A DNA stretch of 64,000 nt from Thereva unica (Eukaryota; Arthropoda; Insecta; Diptera; Therevidae): the NCBI GenBank assembly GCA_949987705.1, contig OX465284.1, positions 117,099,052-117,163,051 of the forward strand, in the 5' to 3' direction. Below the pieces are notes generated by a model that was not told the origin of the DNA, searched no databases, and saw only the letters and a program-made list of their open reading frames with translations. The stretch's first letter is position 1, and the number at the start of each line of letters is the position of its first letter. Below, in pieces: positions 1-10,855 of the stretch. A program made the translations under genes and the position numbers.

Positions 1-567
1 TACAGAATCTTACAAGAAAGCTGCTTCGAGTATTGCAAAGATTTTATGTAAACCAGACTGGGTTGTTTGTGTTACCCCTAAATCAGCGACGGTTTTAAAT
101 AAGACTGATTCAGAGAAATCGAAGACGGTAATAATAGGGCAATTTTATCCCATACTTTTAGTACCACTACTAACATCTACTTTCTTTCCAGATAAAATTA
201 ACAGAAAAGGCTAACGAGACCATTCTCGGAATTGAAGATCCTGGCTTACATGTTGTTCTTAAGAAAATATTGAAAAACAGGAGAGAAGACACCCAATTTA
301 GTACATTTTTACTAGAAAACCTTACCGAAGAAACGGCAAGAATTATTTCTATTAAAACACTCTAAATTATACTAATATTTTTTTAAAAAATAGATTAACG
401 TTTGGGTCAAGATCAATCGGGCTTGTTTCGTTCTTGTAAGTATGTGTGAAAATTGTCCAGATTCCACAAAACTAGAGCTGAAAACATTGATGAAACCGTA
501 TATTAAAACGTTAAAAGGACAAAAATTCGCTGGAGCAAAATTATTAATTGAAAAATTGAATATATAA
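1..567 (+). CDS. pen: penguin/PUM3 homologue, C-terminal part (3' end of gene)
   Basis: Three coding pieces are seen: 2-127, 192-335 and 394-567, with the stop TAA at 565-567. The translation matches the C-terminal CPL region of Puf-A/PUM3/penguin proteins: a segment LHVVLKKILKN, then WVKINRACFVL (compare the W..xNRG/A motif of PUM3) and the ending GAKLLIEKLNI. Family members are nucleolar Puf-like RNA-binding proteins linked to ribosome biogenesis; the Puf repeats lie off the left edge. Intron 128-191 is GT-AG. The second intron (336-393) has no usable GT donor: reading through gives a stop at 363-365, whereas a GC donor (ACG|GCAAGA) joined to TAG|ATT restores the conserved frame. A CTAAT branch-point match lies at about 371-375. 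An AATAAA follows at about 607. The neighbour dodo is convergent; I recall the same pair being neighbours in Drosophila. Identity is from recalled family motifs, not a search. Confidence 0.82.
336..393 (+). other. probable GC-AG intron in penguin
   Basis: This 58 bp intron starts GCAAGA and ends ATAG. It carries a CTAAT branch-point match about 20 bases before the acceptor, followed by a T-rich stretch. The size equals that of other short introns in the window. Without it the penguin frame stops at 363-365 and loses the conserved C-terminal motif encoded at 394-567. Confidence 0.7.
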
Positions 568-1520
568 TTTGTATTTTAGTTTATATTTATTTGCTTTCAG
601 GATTATGAATAAAAGTTAAGAAATATTATTTTAAATGGGTTGTTTTAGGGGAAAATTTATTTCCTTTAAAGCCGCGTAAATAATATTCAAGTTGCCGCTG
701 CCCGACTTTTCCCAGAACTTTCTGGGGATAAAGTATTCCTCTTTGAAGAATGCTTCCATCCCAGAACCGCCAAAGTATGTGGCTTGTTCGTAAATCAGAT
801 AAGCAGCAAATAGATAAAATAAAATACAAGCCGGCGGGAATGGCTACTTTAAAAATGAACACTTTCGTTCGCGCTTTTACGATAACATTTACAAGCCTCG
901 CCAACATTGGCTTCAAGCACCGTTTATTGATGCCCATTTGTGTGCCCGTTACCTTCCTCTTGAGCATTTTTTCCAGTGCTGCACAAATAGTGCACGCTTT
1001 ATCCGCCATGCCCTCCAAGTACGCATTATAGTCAATCTCCGGTCATTCCCATGTACTTTAGGGCAGACTGCGAGTGAATGATCTGTTCCTCTACCTTGAT
1101 CCTTAACAGAAACACTTTGAACTCACCTTATTAAATTTCCAGTTAAGTCTGTATGTAATTTTGGTAAATTTATTTAAAAAGTTTCAACCACAATTCACTT
1201 TTATAATAATGTACAATTACGCCATCTTTATTTGGCACATCTACGAAAGAGAAACAAATTAGAACGCGCGCAAAGTCTATAATTACAATTGAATATATTT
1301 TATTGCTTAAACGAATAAATGTGCACGGAGTAAATCTTTTGATAAAAAAAAGAATGTAGGTTTAGATGTAGATAGTAAGAATAATTAAAATGCTTCTTTC
1401 AAAGTACAGAACTATTATCGGCATGCAGAAGACAGTTTCGATAATAAAGCACGTAACATTTGCATTATTACTGTTTCGCTTAATCATTTCTGACAATAAT
1501 AATAATAGAGGCCGTTCCTT
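568..1520. other. penguin-dodo intergenic space, with LINE debris and dodo 3' UTR
   Basis: The two genes converge here, with 953 bases between stop codons. The left part (about 626-1110) is a LINE remnant listed separately. The stretch 1110-1520 shows no coding potential and should hold the dodo 3' UTR; TTTATT, a minus-strand AATAAA, occurs near 1299. Confidence 0.6.
626..1110 (-). mobile_element. degenerate R1-like LINE reverse transcriptase fragment
   Basis: The minus strand, read across frames, resembles the C-terminal part of R1/jockey-superfamily pol: a KYMG (YLG-type) segment followed by a stretch matching RRLLMARVV-type sequence. A more readable relative lies at 51590-51900, with the same order of CCAAGT, CCAGGTAC-like and GCGAGTG blocks. 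The open frame at 626-1018 is incidental: frames are broken and no catalytic motif remains. Confidence 0.5.
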
Positions 1521-3243
1521 CTATTGAGTCCGCACAATCAGATGAAGGCCAGAATCAGTATCGATTATTTTGGATAATTTACCAACTTTTAGATTGAAGG
1601 CTGCTTCCTCGAATGACTTTTGCATAACGCCTGGAATGTTTGAAAAAAATTATTGAATATTTTTGTTATATAGTTTTTTTATTAGGCTATAGATAAGAGA
1701 TAGTGCTCGGAGAGTTCCCAGAAGGCACCAGTTAGTTAACTAGAACAGTAGAGAGAGTGACGACCGCACCAGACAAGGGAGTTCTACCGAAGAGTCGGTG
1801 TAATGACGCAATTCTTACCACGTTGCACATACTGCAAGGACAAAGAGGTAAACCTAATCACCTAAAGGCATCTTGGAGCGACGAGAACTTTCTTGAACTG
1901 CTAAATGGCGATATAACTGCAGAATTAGAGGTTCCAGGTTCCACCAATATCTGATGATAATTCTGCAAACCGCCAGTCCACAAAACGGCTCGCAAACAGC
2001 AAAGTCTCGGGTGCACTTTCATCCCCGCGGAGCTAGTTATATTCTGGAGCTTCGAAAACTACGACATCCAGGAGCACTATCACGACATAGATACTGTTAA
2101 GAAAATAAAGCTCGTCAGGCTCCACTGAGCAGGGCAAAGATTTATGGGGTACAATAGCGAGATGGAAAGATGGCGTACACCAGAACGCCAAGAACTTGGG
2201 GATGCCAGGGGCCGTATTTGATTTCTCGAGTCGACATTGTCGTGTGTCGATAAATACAAATTGGCATTTGGCGACACGATATCGTCTCTTTACTTGTCGA
2301 TAAAGACGTTTGACGATTATTAAAAAGCTCAATTTATGCATGCAATAAACTTTTAACAATTTCTATTTTAATTAAATATACGTGATTTGCTGCCTTGGAG
2401 TAATACCACCCAATTTGATGGTTTTGTATGGCTGCGCTTAGCTGTCGATTTGGTCGTGAAACCAAATATGAAACTTAAAGAAAATCGAGAAGCATTTTTT
2501 GTCGAGTCGATCCATCGACTCGAGAAACCAAATACGGCCCCAGGACTGGACCCCAATTGTAGAGCCGTTAAAAAAGGAAAGAGTGGAAAATCGAGTAAAA
2601 ACGGTTGTAACCTAAACCACTAAGCATCGTAAATCAAGATAAAATATTAAGGTTAAAGCATTTTGTTTTCATCAAATCGATAATCTTACCTCGTCCAAAC
2701 ATTCCGAGATCACCACCGCGCTTAGCAGAACTGCAATCCGAGTATTTTTGAGCCAATTCGTGCAAAGTAGCTTCACCCGATTCAATCTATTCAAACACAA
2801 AAAAACAACTTTTCCTCAACTTCCAATAATATAACAACAAAATCCCTCACCTTATTCCTATATTCCTCAATTATCTCTCGAGCTTCCTCCTTACTTCGAG
2901 TAATATTCTCATCACGCCATGAACTTGGCCTCCGACTCTTGTTGTGTTTCACTAGTAGATGCGAGCATTGTATCTGGGCTGGTCCCTGTGTTGGCTTGAA
3001 TGAAAATCAATTAAAAAATGAATATTTAAAAATAACTAGTGCATTTACTTCAACTTCCGCCGGCACAGTCGGCAGTTCCCATTGAGATTGTTTGGTGTGA
3101 ATATTGAGGTAGTAATGCATTCCTGAAATACGCCAAAGGTTAAGCACTTATTAGTTGGAAATAATTTCATTTAAATAACCAGTAGAACGGCTTAGTCTTT
3201 TCTCCCATCCCGGCGGTATAATTTCATCAGAATTTTCACTCAT
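1521..3243 (-). CDS. dod: dodo / Pin1-type peptidyl-prolyl cis-trans isomerase, complete
   Basis: There are five exons on the minus strand: 3243-3180, 3122-3049, 2994-2851, 2786-2690 and 1630-1521. They total 489 nt and encode 162 residues, close to the 163 of human Pin1. All introns are GT-AG. The protein isomerises phospho-Ser/Thr-Pro bonds. The WW domain (about 9-40) has W13 and W36 with YYLN between them. The parvulin domain follows: H58 LLVKH, the phosphate-binding K62, R67 and R68 (Pin1 K63/R68/R69), catalytic C112 (Pin1 C113) in [15 protein letters not shown]129 (Pin1 M130), and the ending [10 protein letters not shown]. All expected active-site residues are present, so it should be functional. 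The start ATG (3243-3241) gives [16 protein letters not shown]. Intron 4 (2689-1631) is 1,059 bp against 54-64 bp for the others, and carries a repeat insertion. Confidence 0.95.
2205..2546. repeat. inverted-repeat element inside dodo intron 4
   Basis: Left arm GGGGCCGTATTTG.TTTCTCG (about 2209-2231) is repeated in inverse orientation at about 2518-2542, giving arms of roughly 28 bp about 280 bp apart. Just inside the right arm is a perfect 10 bp palindrome pair, TCGAGTCGAT cc ATCGACTCGA, at about 2502-2523. This resembles a small foldback or MITE-type insertion and may explain the enlarged intron. No transposase is visible. Confidence 0.55.
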
Positions 3244-3600
3244 ATTTAATTCTAAACCAGCGGCGTTTTTCTGCCAGACCACACCAAAAACTAATCTCAA
3301 GTTTTAATTGACAAAAAACTCAAAATCCAGTTTTTCTGCGAATAATTTTACTTGACAGCGATCTTCTTCTTATTTGAGTGGAATCAATTATGATTTTGTG
3401 TACTAAATATGCAACGAAGGTGTTTTTTTGTTACAGAGGGTGTGTAAAAAGCTCCTTTCTATTGTATTGTTCCGTTGAAAGTCATAACGAGCTGCAAAGA
3501 AACAGGTTTTCTTCAGTTATTTATATAAATTTAAATGAATTCCATGTCCTGGGTAGTTAAATTTTATTTCATTTCTACTATATACATTAGTTAGTTTAGT
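3244..3600. other. dodo upstream region, no other gene seen
   Basis: This AT-rich stretch lies directly upstream of the dodo start and should hold its 5' UTR and promoter. No recognisable TATA/Inr pair, coding exon or element stood out. Confidence 0.4.
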
Positions 3601-5065
3601 ATTCGTAGTAGTTGTTGTAGTTGTTTTTGAATTAAATAAAGGGGGACGACTTTAGAGTTGCTTGCCATGCTAAGAGCGGCATAAACGTCAACCACTTTGG
3701 GCACTGTCACTTCAAGTAATTGTGCTTTTCCTGTGAACAAAAGTGCATGTTCTAACAAAATTATAGCTTTCCTACCGCATCAGCCTCCTTTGCTTTGCAG
3801 AGAATTATCAATAAAGACAATTAGATGTACGATAAACTTAAATATTTTTTCATTATCACTGGCGCTACTTCCTTCTGTGAGCCTTGGCCTCTTCAAGAAT
3901 CTTTTCGTATAGCTCTAGGTTTCGCTTATTACTACTATTGGAAATCTGAACTGTGAGTACCCCCATTTATATGCCTTATTTATATCTCTTCCTTGTGGCG
4001 ATAATTGGTCTGCCGTTTGAAGGAACGGGATTTTTGGGAGAGCTTCTTCAGGCATTCCCATTACTTTTTCTATCAAGAGAACCTGGCTGCCATACCTAGT
4101 GAGCGTCCATTCTTCCGATCCTCAGAAGAGTACGTACAAATTTTATATGTCTATTTATCCTTTTTGACTTAAGATATTCAGTACTACCCTCCCAAACGTC
4201 ATTAGGAATTTTAAGGCATCCTACCTCTCACCTACAGCATTCGTTCTCCTCTTTTCTGCTGGGAGTTGCCTAACATCTATTCGGAGTTAGCAACGTTACC
4301 ACTTGAAGGTCGTAGTAGAAGAGTGTGAGTCAGAGAGGTGTAGTTCGTAGGATACGCCATCAGGTTATACAAAACTGTCCATGATGCCGTAAATACTAAA
4401 ACGGGCAAAATATATAAATCTATATAAATTTTTACTATAAAGTGCTCTTCAGCTCATTTACTAAAAAGTATTCGCGCAGAAAGTTTAAAACCTCGTTCTG
4501 CATCTCGTAATAGCCCTCTCCAAATTTTGGCTTACCGACCTTCTCAGCCTTCGAACGAAGCTTAGAGCTAGAGCTTTTATAGAGATTTGGCGATCTAAGA
4601 ACATCCAATGCTACATCCTTGTATAGATACGAGGTTCATTCTCTGCCAGGCCTTCACCTCTTGAAAGGCACTAGTGTCTACCGGATGGTGTGAGGACTGT
4701 TAACTGTTAAAGGTCTCAAGATAGACCCCTGCCCGAGGCCTTCTGACGTCTTGGAGCTATCAATGAATATCCGTAGACCAAATTTCTTCAGGACGTCTCC
4801 GTTACTCCACTCTCTTCTCAGGGTATTTCGAGAGAAAAATCCTTCCAGTAGATAATTCTAAGGGAAAGGCAGTAAAGAGTCGTTGTGGCCGCAATACGGG
4901 TAGAAAATCCAAGATGTTGTCATGGCCGTAGGGTTTTGGGCTCAAGGCCCCGGATTCCCTCAATCTAAGGGCACTGCACGAAGCTAGGTGTTCAATATGA
5001 AGGTCGGCAGGGAGCAGGCGCAAGAGAACAGCAACCTTTAACCTATTTATCTTTATTTTGAACAA
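3600..5065 (-). mobile_element. I/R1-like LINE 3' portion with RNase H remnant, degenerate
   Basis: On the minus strand, 5065-4440 reads as the end of reverse transcriptase followed by RNase H: a LPADLHIEH segment (xLPPLDLxI in relatives), then GHDNI, and an RNase H start of the type IFIDSSKTSEGLGQG (normally FTDGSK..xGxG). Stops and frameshifts make it inactive; the expected catalytic Asp is still readable in FIDSSK. Downstream to about 3600 is its probable 3' part, including a block with CACTGGCGCTA and GAGCCTTGGCCTC at about 3867-3895. That block recurs near 55878. Confidence 0.6.
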
Positions 5066-7108
5066 GCAACTACAAAAAAAGCCAGATTATGAATATTAGC
5101 CGGTTCCAATGTTATCGATTTACTTTGTTCAAAACTTTCAATTTGAAATTGCATAAAATCTCGTCAATATTTTGCCATATTATATTCTTCTGACCTTTTG
5201 TGATAATTATAAGTCTTCGAAAAAACCAAATAAATAATAATATAAGCCCCTTCTGAGCCTCTCAAATATCAATCACACAAAATAAATGACCCCGGCAACA
5301 GATTCAAATGTCAAACAATGTAGAAATAAGACAAAAAACGAAGAAACATCTCTACTTCTGTGACATTGTTTCTTCGGCCCGGTCACATTCATTAGTCACA
5401 TTTGCACAGGTTCGGTACTTTCACGCGGAACGTGCTTGAACGTTTTTGCATAACCTGACGTGATCAGAGCAGTCAAAATTTTCCTTCGTTTTCGGTAAAG
5501 TTTCCAAAAATAGAAAAGCGACCAGTTAAGCCGCCCATGCGAATCAGGAATACTGATCCGAACTCGAAGAAAAGCTTTGACTTCTGTGCATCCATTATCC
5601 GTCGTAGTTAAGTTAACTGTCGTTTCAACTATGGCAGAAGAAAGATACGAGAGAAAAAAAACGCATTAATTTTCTAACAGAAATTCAACATTAGCGACGT
5701 TAATGACATCAAGGTGGGCGGAGAGTGTACGGCGCTTTAGAATATCTTCGTTAAAATATTTTGTTTCCGTATTCGTTTATTTACTAAAAGAAAGCTTGGC
5801 TCTAATGCGATGCTAATTAAAAAACCACTTCTTCCTATTTTGCAGATGAGCTCGGGTTCGATGCAATAAATTCGAAGGCGGTTGCAACGATCGTAGCAAT
5901 TCGAATGTGTGAGCAAGGTGATGGAAATCGCATTAAGCATGGAATTAAATCGAAGACGGGCCAAGATTTTTATAATTTTTGATAATTTTCACTTTTATAT
6001 TAGTTCCAGTTCTTTCCATAATTGCAATTTACTGCGATTCCGCAAATCCATAAAGAGATAACTCGTCGATATTCCAATAAAAAAAAACATTTGCCACTTT
6101 TAATCCCAAAATTTAATTATCTAGCCCCATTAGCCTCTGTGCACTTGCTGCCATTGATCTTCAACTACAATAAACAAGTGCTATTCAATTTGTGTCTGGG
6201 TGAGCTTACTGGTTAATCTAACACCCATTACTGGATGTGATCGAATTAATGGACTTTTTGTCGCTCGATATCAAGAATGATTGATGTGTTCCGCTGGAAA
6301 ACCTTGGTTGGGATTGCAGAAGGTATGTAGCTGAGGCCTTTAACATCGTAAAAAGGTCGACTAGATTACCATGTGAACAAAAAAATGATGGATTTTTACC
6401 ATCTACCGCTTGTATATAGGTATATAGTGGAGAATTCAGGATTGCTTAAAATACAATGAAAAAACAAAAATTTGTAGATCAAAAACTTGACCTGTTTGGA
6501 AAGTTTTATCCCACAAAGAATTGTTTACAGTTTTTAATATAAGATAAGAGCAACCGTTTTTTTTCAGGTTGAGACTAGTTTGTTGGAAAAGAGCATTTGT
6601 TTTCTGTTAAATAACTCCGACGGATTTTCTGCAATAGCTTCTGCCTTTTTTATGTGAAAAACTAAGCTCAGGAATCACCCTTTGTATCACAAGTTCGCCA
6701 TGCCGTCCGCGTCAAAGTGCAGTTCCTAGTAGTAAGCTTAGTTCGAAGTAAGAAATACCTACTTAAAAGGCCGCAGAAGGAGGCCGGTTTTCTAACAATT
6801 CACATATTATTGTCAATTCCTTACGTTGCTGAAAAACAGTCATACAGGTAGTGTAAGATCTTTTAGAATGAATATTTCATATTGTTCTTATAGGATATGA
6901 CCTCTTTAAACTCTTCGTCGTCTTTATTTACATTAGAGCCACCTCTCTCTAAGCTTCGTTAATCTACCATTGAAAATTCTGGCTTCCTTTTTTTGAGGTT
7001 CGTGTAACATTTCCAGACCATCGTAGTTCGCCTATTTTTATGTGGGCAACTATAATTACATCCTCATACAGTTCTTCTAATGCGGCATACGTTTTAAGCT
7101 AATTTAGT
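5066..7108. other. intergenic, no gene recognised
   Basis: No exon, transposase or reverse transcriptase motif was recognised. A GC-richer, less repetitive block at about 5330-5650 could hold a furrowed upstream promoter or 5' UTR exon, but I see no diagnostic element. A copy of the dispersed ATGTGAAA..CTAAGCTCAGG motif lies at about 6648-6682. Confidence 0.35.
6645..6690 (+). repeat. dispersed short repeat (ATGTGAAAGACTAGAGGCTC family), copy 1
   Basis: CTTTTTTATGTGAAAAACTA followed by GCTCAGG and CACCCTTTGTA matches copies at about 12612, 55988 and 61515. Other copies sit at the ends of LINE-like tails, so this is probably a retroposon tail or a small mobile element. Confidence 0.5.
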
Positions 7109-7109
7109 A

Positions 7110-7728
7110 GGGTAGACTGGGTACGGTTGTGCCAGGGTACGGTTGTGACAGTCGTCATATTAGCGAAACTATTAGGAATATCGGGGAGGGTGCAAAGAGA
7201 GAAAGAGGCATCGTGCCCATGCGAAGGTGTTTCACAGTATTGAGTTAACCATCGCTCGACATAAACGCTAGTAGAGGCCTACATTACTTTTTGACAGTCA
7301 AAAATAAGTATTTTTATTCGATTTCTTTTAATAATTGTTGATGTATGTGTACAGATAGAGTAATGAGTAGATTTCCTCTTAATATGTTAAGCGTTAATGG
7401 TTAAATAACAGTGATGAATTTGTACGTAGAGTATTTGTATTTTCATGGCGGTGATTTTAGATAATTTTGGTGTATTTTTAACCTGTCACTACCGACCCCA
7501 ACCGCTGTCACAACCGCCCCTGGGGTGTGGTCGGTTGTGACATTTATTCATTTTTTTTTAATTTGCCGCCAAAAGTTATCCATTGTACTTAAGGAATAAA
7601 TTTTAGTATTAATACGTAAAGAAATGTACATTTCACTATACAAAACACATTTCCTTCAGTTTACTGGCATACTTACTAAATGATGAGCGATCAAATGAAA
7701 ATTGTCACAACCGTACCCAGTCTACCCT
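7110..7728. mobile_element. non-autonomous DNA transposon (MITE-like) with 20+ bp TIRs
   Basis: GGGTAGACTGGGTACGGTTG at the left end is matched by its exact reverse complement at the right end (about 7706-7728). TA flanks both ends. The interior repeats the motif CGGTTGTGACA in both orientations (about 7129-7152 and 7500-7542). No transposase ORF is seen in its ~620 bp, so it would be mobilised in trans. The TA flanks suggest a Tc1/mariner-type or other TA-targeting superfamily, but the family is not identified. Confidence 0.8.
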
Positions 7729-8143
7729 ACGTATAGATGATGACTCCAGAACCCCAGTTCAACTAAATGTAGACGCGAGTCGAGATGAGTTAGGATCCAC
7801 TGAACTCAAGTCAACTCTGCTACCTGGGTTGAGTTGAAATTATGCTCATAGATCCGAGCTCAGTAATTGAATAATTGAATTTAGTTGACAGCAGCATTTC
7901 TGGGTTTTGTTTGTGATTTGTGACGTGAGTCGAAAATTCAACTCAGTAATTATCGGTTACTTGATTGATGCCCAAGTTTTAAACTCGTTACATTCGCTAT
8001 GCTTTGAAATTTCCTTATTTATTAGACTAGTCCGAAATATGTTTTCTTTATAGTCAAGAGTCAGTGTTGTCCCTAAAATATATTAACGTATGTTATTCCG
8101 CTGATTTGTTATCTTAAACGACCCACGATGATATCACTTAATA

Positions 8144-8235
8144 GCCCCTGTGCTGAAAGTCGACTCGTGTGGCGTGACAAGTTTGCGTTGTAGAAAGTGA
8201 CGTTTCAGTCGAATTACAACTTTCAGCACAGGGGC
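8144..8235. repeat. short palindromic element, CCCCTGTGCTGAAAGT family, copy 1
   Basis: GCCCCTGTGCTGAAAGT (8144-8160) is repeated as a perfect 17 bp inverted copy at 8219-8235, with GTGACGTTTCAGTCGAAT inside. The whole 92 bp unit can fold into a hairpin. A second, diverged copy with the same inner sequence lies at about 50195-50228, so this is a dispersed repeat. Confidence 0.7.
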
Positions 8236-10455
8236 AACAATTCTATCATTGTCGACTTATTCGTATATTTAGGAGAAGGTTAACTGAATCGTGGCCGAAT
8301 ACTTATCGGGAAATTAACGATTTTTTCGGCAAACATAATCGAATGAGTCAACAATTCAAATATTAGAAGAAAAAAATTACAAATTGATTCTATCCATCAC
8401 CTGTCAAGGTCAGACAGACCAGAAGTCCTCGTTCCAACCAACATTTTGCTGTGCACTCCATCTTTCGGATGGAATTAAAACCCAGAGTCAATTAAACAGA
8501 AGAATCGTTTTAGACAGAAACTCTTGCTCGCTACGAAAACATTCTAGCTGCGCTCTATTGAGTGCGTGAATATATTTCACTGCACTGCCAATAGAAACTC
8601 TTTTACTGCCTGAAAAGACAATATCAAGGATTGCAATAATCACGCAACATCTGTAGGTGGAGAATATTGATTACTCTATTTAACGCCTAATTGACTAAAG
8701 AGGGTGCTGCAATCCAAAATGTATTACTAACGCTTAACTTTTGCTTTTGCAGCTGCATTAGTTTTCACTTGTAGTTCATCGGTCTTATCTTAATGGAATC
8801 AAAAACCAGATTATTAAAAAAAACTGGATAAATATCGCTTCAATTTCCTGAAAGTGCACACCACCTTGCACCACAGCACAGCCAGTCTGAGCCTCACGAC
8901 TTAAGGTCATTACAGTAAGCACCTATGGAAACAAGTAATTAATAAATTTCATATTATGCCAGGCATTCGTGTCTCCGAAGACAAATTAAAACCGGGAATG
9001 AGACAGGCTTGTGAAAAGGCAGACATTCAACGAATCCGGCCGCTCAACATAATAATTTTCTCATCATAGTTTTACTCTTAAAAAGCAAAACAAAAAAATA
9101 CTGCCGAGTTTCGAGTTGGATACGAAGATACCGTCGATAATTGCTGCGAGTCTAATAGACGTGAAACTTCGATTGCACTTTCTTGAGTTTCCGGTAGTTT
9201 TATCTACATACACCTATGTGAGATGCAGAAAGGTATAATGTGCGAAGCGAACGGGTGTAGTATGCATGCAGGTAACTGAATATTTAAATTTATGAAAACA
9301 ATAATAAAGAAGGTTGTGCAGCTTTTAATTGGCTAATTTCGGATCGTTTTATTTCCCACTGTAAATTACTGTGGGAGACAGAAAAAAGAAACTCGAAGAG
9401 AAAGGCCCGTTATTGCAATTTAGAGTGGAGGGGGGCCTGCCGCAGGTGAGCTTTTTTTAAATTCTTTTTCTTCTTACTATACTGAAAAACTGGTTGTGCT
9501 CTTGAGATTAAGCTCAAGGTGTGCAAGAAGCAAAGAACGGGGAAGAGTGCGCAGACCATACCAGCAGCGGCCGCAAAAGCCAGATATATACCTGGGACTT
9601 ACCACTACCACACCTGAAAAAGACTCCACCGAAGACGTCGGCTTGTCGTCGATGGGAATTGCCTTGGCTATCGGTGGCCTACTGACTAAGATACTACACA
9701 GTCGAGAAAAGAAGTAAGAAATTACAAGAAGTTGGTGAGGGAATCCAGTTTAAGATCTACTTTCATCCGTGATCGTTGTGCCGATCGAGACGTATCGAGC
9801 GATAGAGAAAAAATTATTACCTGTAAACATAACGGTACATTCAGAGACGCGACCGACTTTATGATATGAAAATTTATCTTTATATTTCTCATGTTCTATA
9901 TAGCGATAATTTGATCTGATGCATATCCACGATGCATATTAATCTCGATCGGAAAAAGTGAAATGATCTTTACTATTATGGATACCAGTTAATGAAATTT
10001 TTGTGGTTAAAATAAAAGTCATAAGCACCCCGCAGCAGCAGCAGCGCCCGAGTTAAAGTTGTCTCAAGTAAGAATGTTCAAGTGGATTACAAAATGTTGA
10101 AACAGTTCAACCGAGATTCCGCAACGACCTACCCCATGAAAACGAATGCCTGAAGCCGAGTATATGCGTTGCTATATGTGTTCATAATGTGCTTTGTCAA
10201 AAACAAACTTTCTTCATTAAGGCTTCTGCATTTGAAAGAAAAGCTTTTATCTAAAATATTATTGAAGAAATTTTTATTGTAAAAAAAAATAAATAAAAAG
10301 TGAAGGAAATTGTTTTTGTCCTCAGTGAAGAAAATAAATGTAAATAATCCTTTATAGCAGCTAAAGCCTTACTCTAAATTAATATCCGTTAAGTGAATCC
10401 AAAATTGTGTGTGATAAAAAAAAGTGTGAAATTAAGAAAGGAATTTAAAATTAAG
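8236..10455. other. region upstream of furrowed, probable 5' UTR and promoter
   Basis: No protein-coding exon was recognised. An open stretch at 9496-9717 begins without an ATG and lacks a recognisable family. A GCAGCAGCAGC run lies at about 10031. The last few hundred bases should be 5' UTR of furrowed exon 1, because the ATG at 10456 has no AG acceptor evident immediately before it. Confidence 0.4.
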
Positions 10456-10855
10456 ATGTTTCATCTATCTGCCCCTGTTCTATATTCCAATACAGAGAAC
10501 GACCTTCTCCCACAACGCAAACATCGAACCGAAAGGAAAATTATACGAAATTACAACAGAACAGTTAGATTAGGCAATACCCCAGACAATTCTAGCATGA
10601 ACGAATGCAATACACCGAATCCAGATAGATTCGTTTTAACGAAACACCAACTAGCCACAATCGACGACCAAAATGGCCGAAATGCACACCTAATTAATGA
10701 TAGTGGTAAAACAAGATCCAGAGCTGTTGATCCGGCCAGTATGGGAAAGCTCCATTGGAGCCAAAAACGGACAGCCGACTTCAGATTAAGTCAACACATG
10801 TTTCTAGCCATTGGACTAGTGTCGATTTTGTCTTTTACCGGAATCAGTTGTCAAG
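10456..10855 (+). CDS. fw: furrowed exon 1: long leader plus signal sequence
   Basis: The exon encodes residues 1-133 and ends in phase 1 at CAAG|GTGAG. The first 114 residues are polar and basic, with no domain. A hydrophobic run MFLAIGLVSILSFTGISC begins at M115 (ATG 10798), directly before CCP1. An upstream in-frame GTG at 10393 is not needed. Either the protein has a very long signal leader or translation also begins at 10798, which would give a conventional signal peptide. Confidence 0.85.

Noticed and set aside
363..365. In-frame TAA as the true end of penguin
   Set aside because: It truncates before the conserved NRACFVL and GAKLLIEKL blocks; a GC-AG intron restores them.
626..1018. 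130-codon minus-strand ORF as a gene
   Set aside because: It lies in a LINE remnant; the translation in this frame has no conserved motif, while other frames show decayed reverse transcriptase.
9496..9717. Open stretch upstream of furrowed as an exon
   Set aside because: No ATG, no recognised family, no fitting splice sites.
10393..10395. GTG at 10393 as the furrowed start
   Set aside because: Not an ATG; the first in-frame ATG is at 10456, and an internal ATG at 10798 gives a classical signal peptide.
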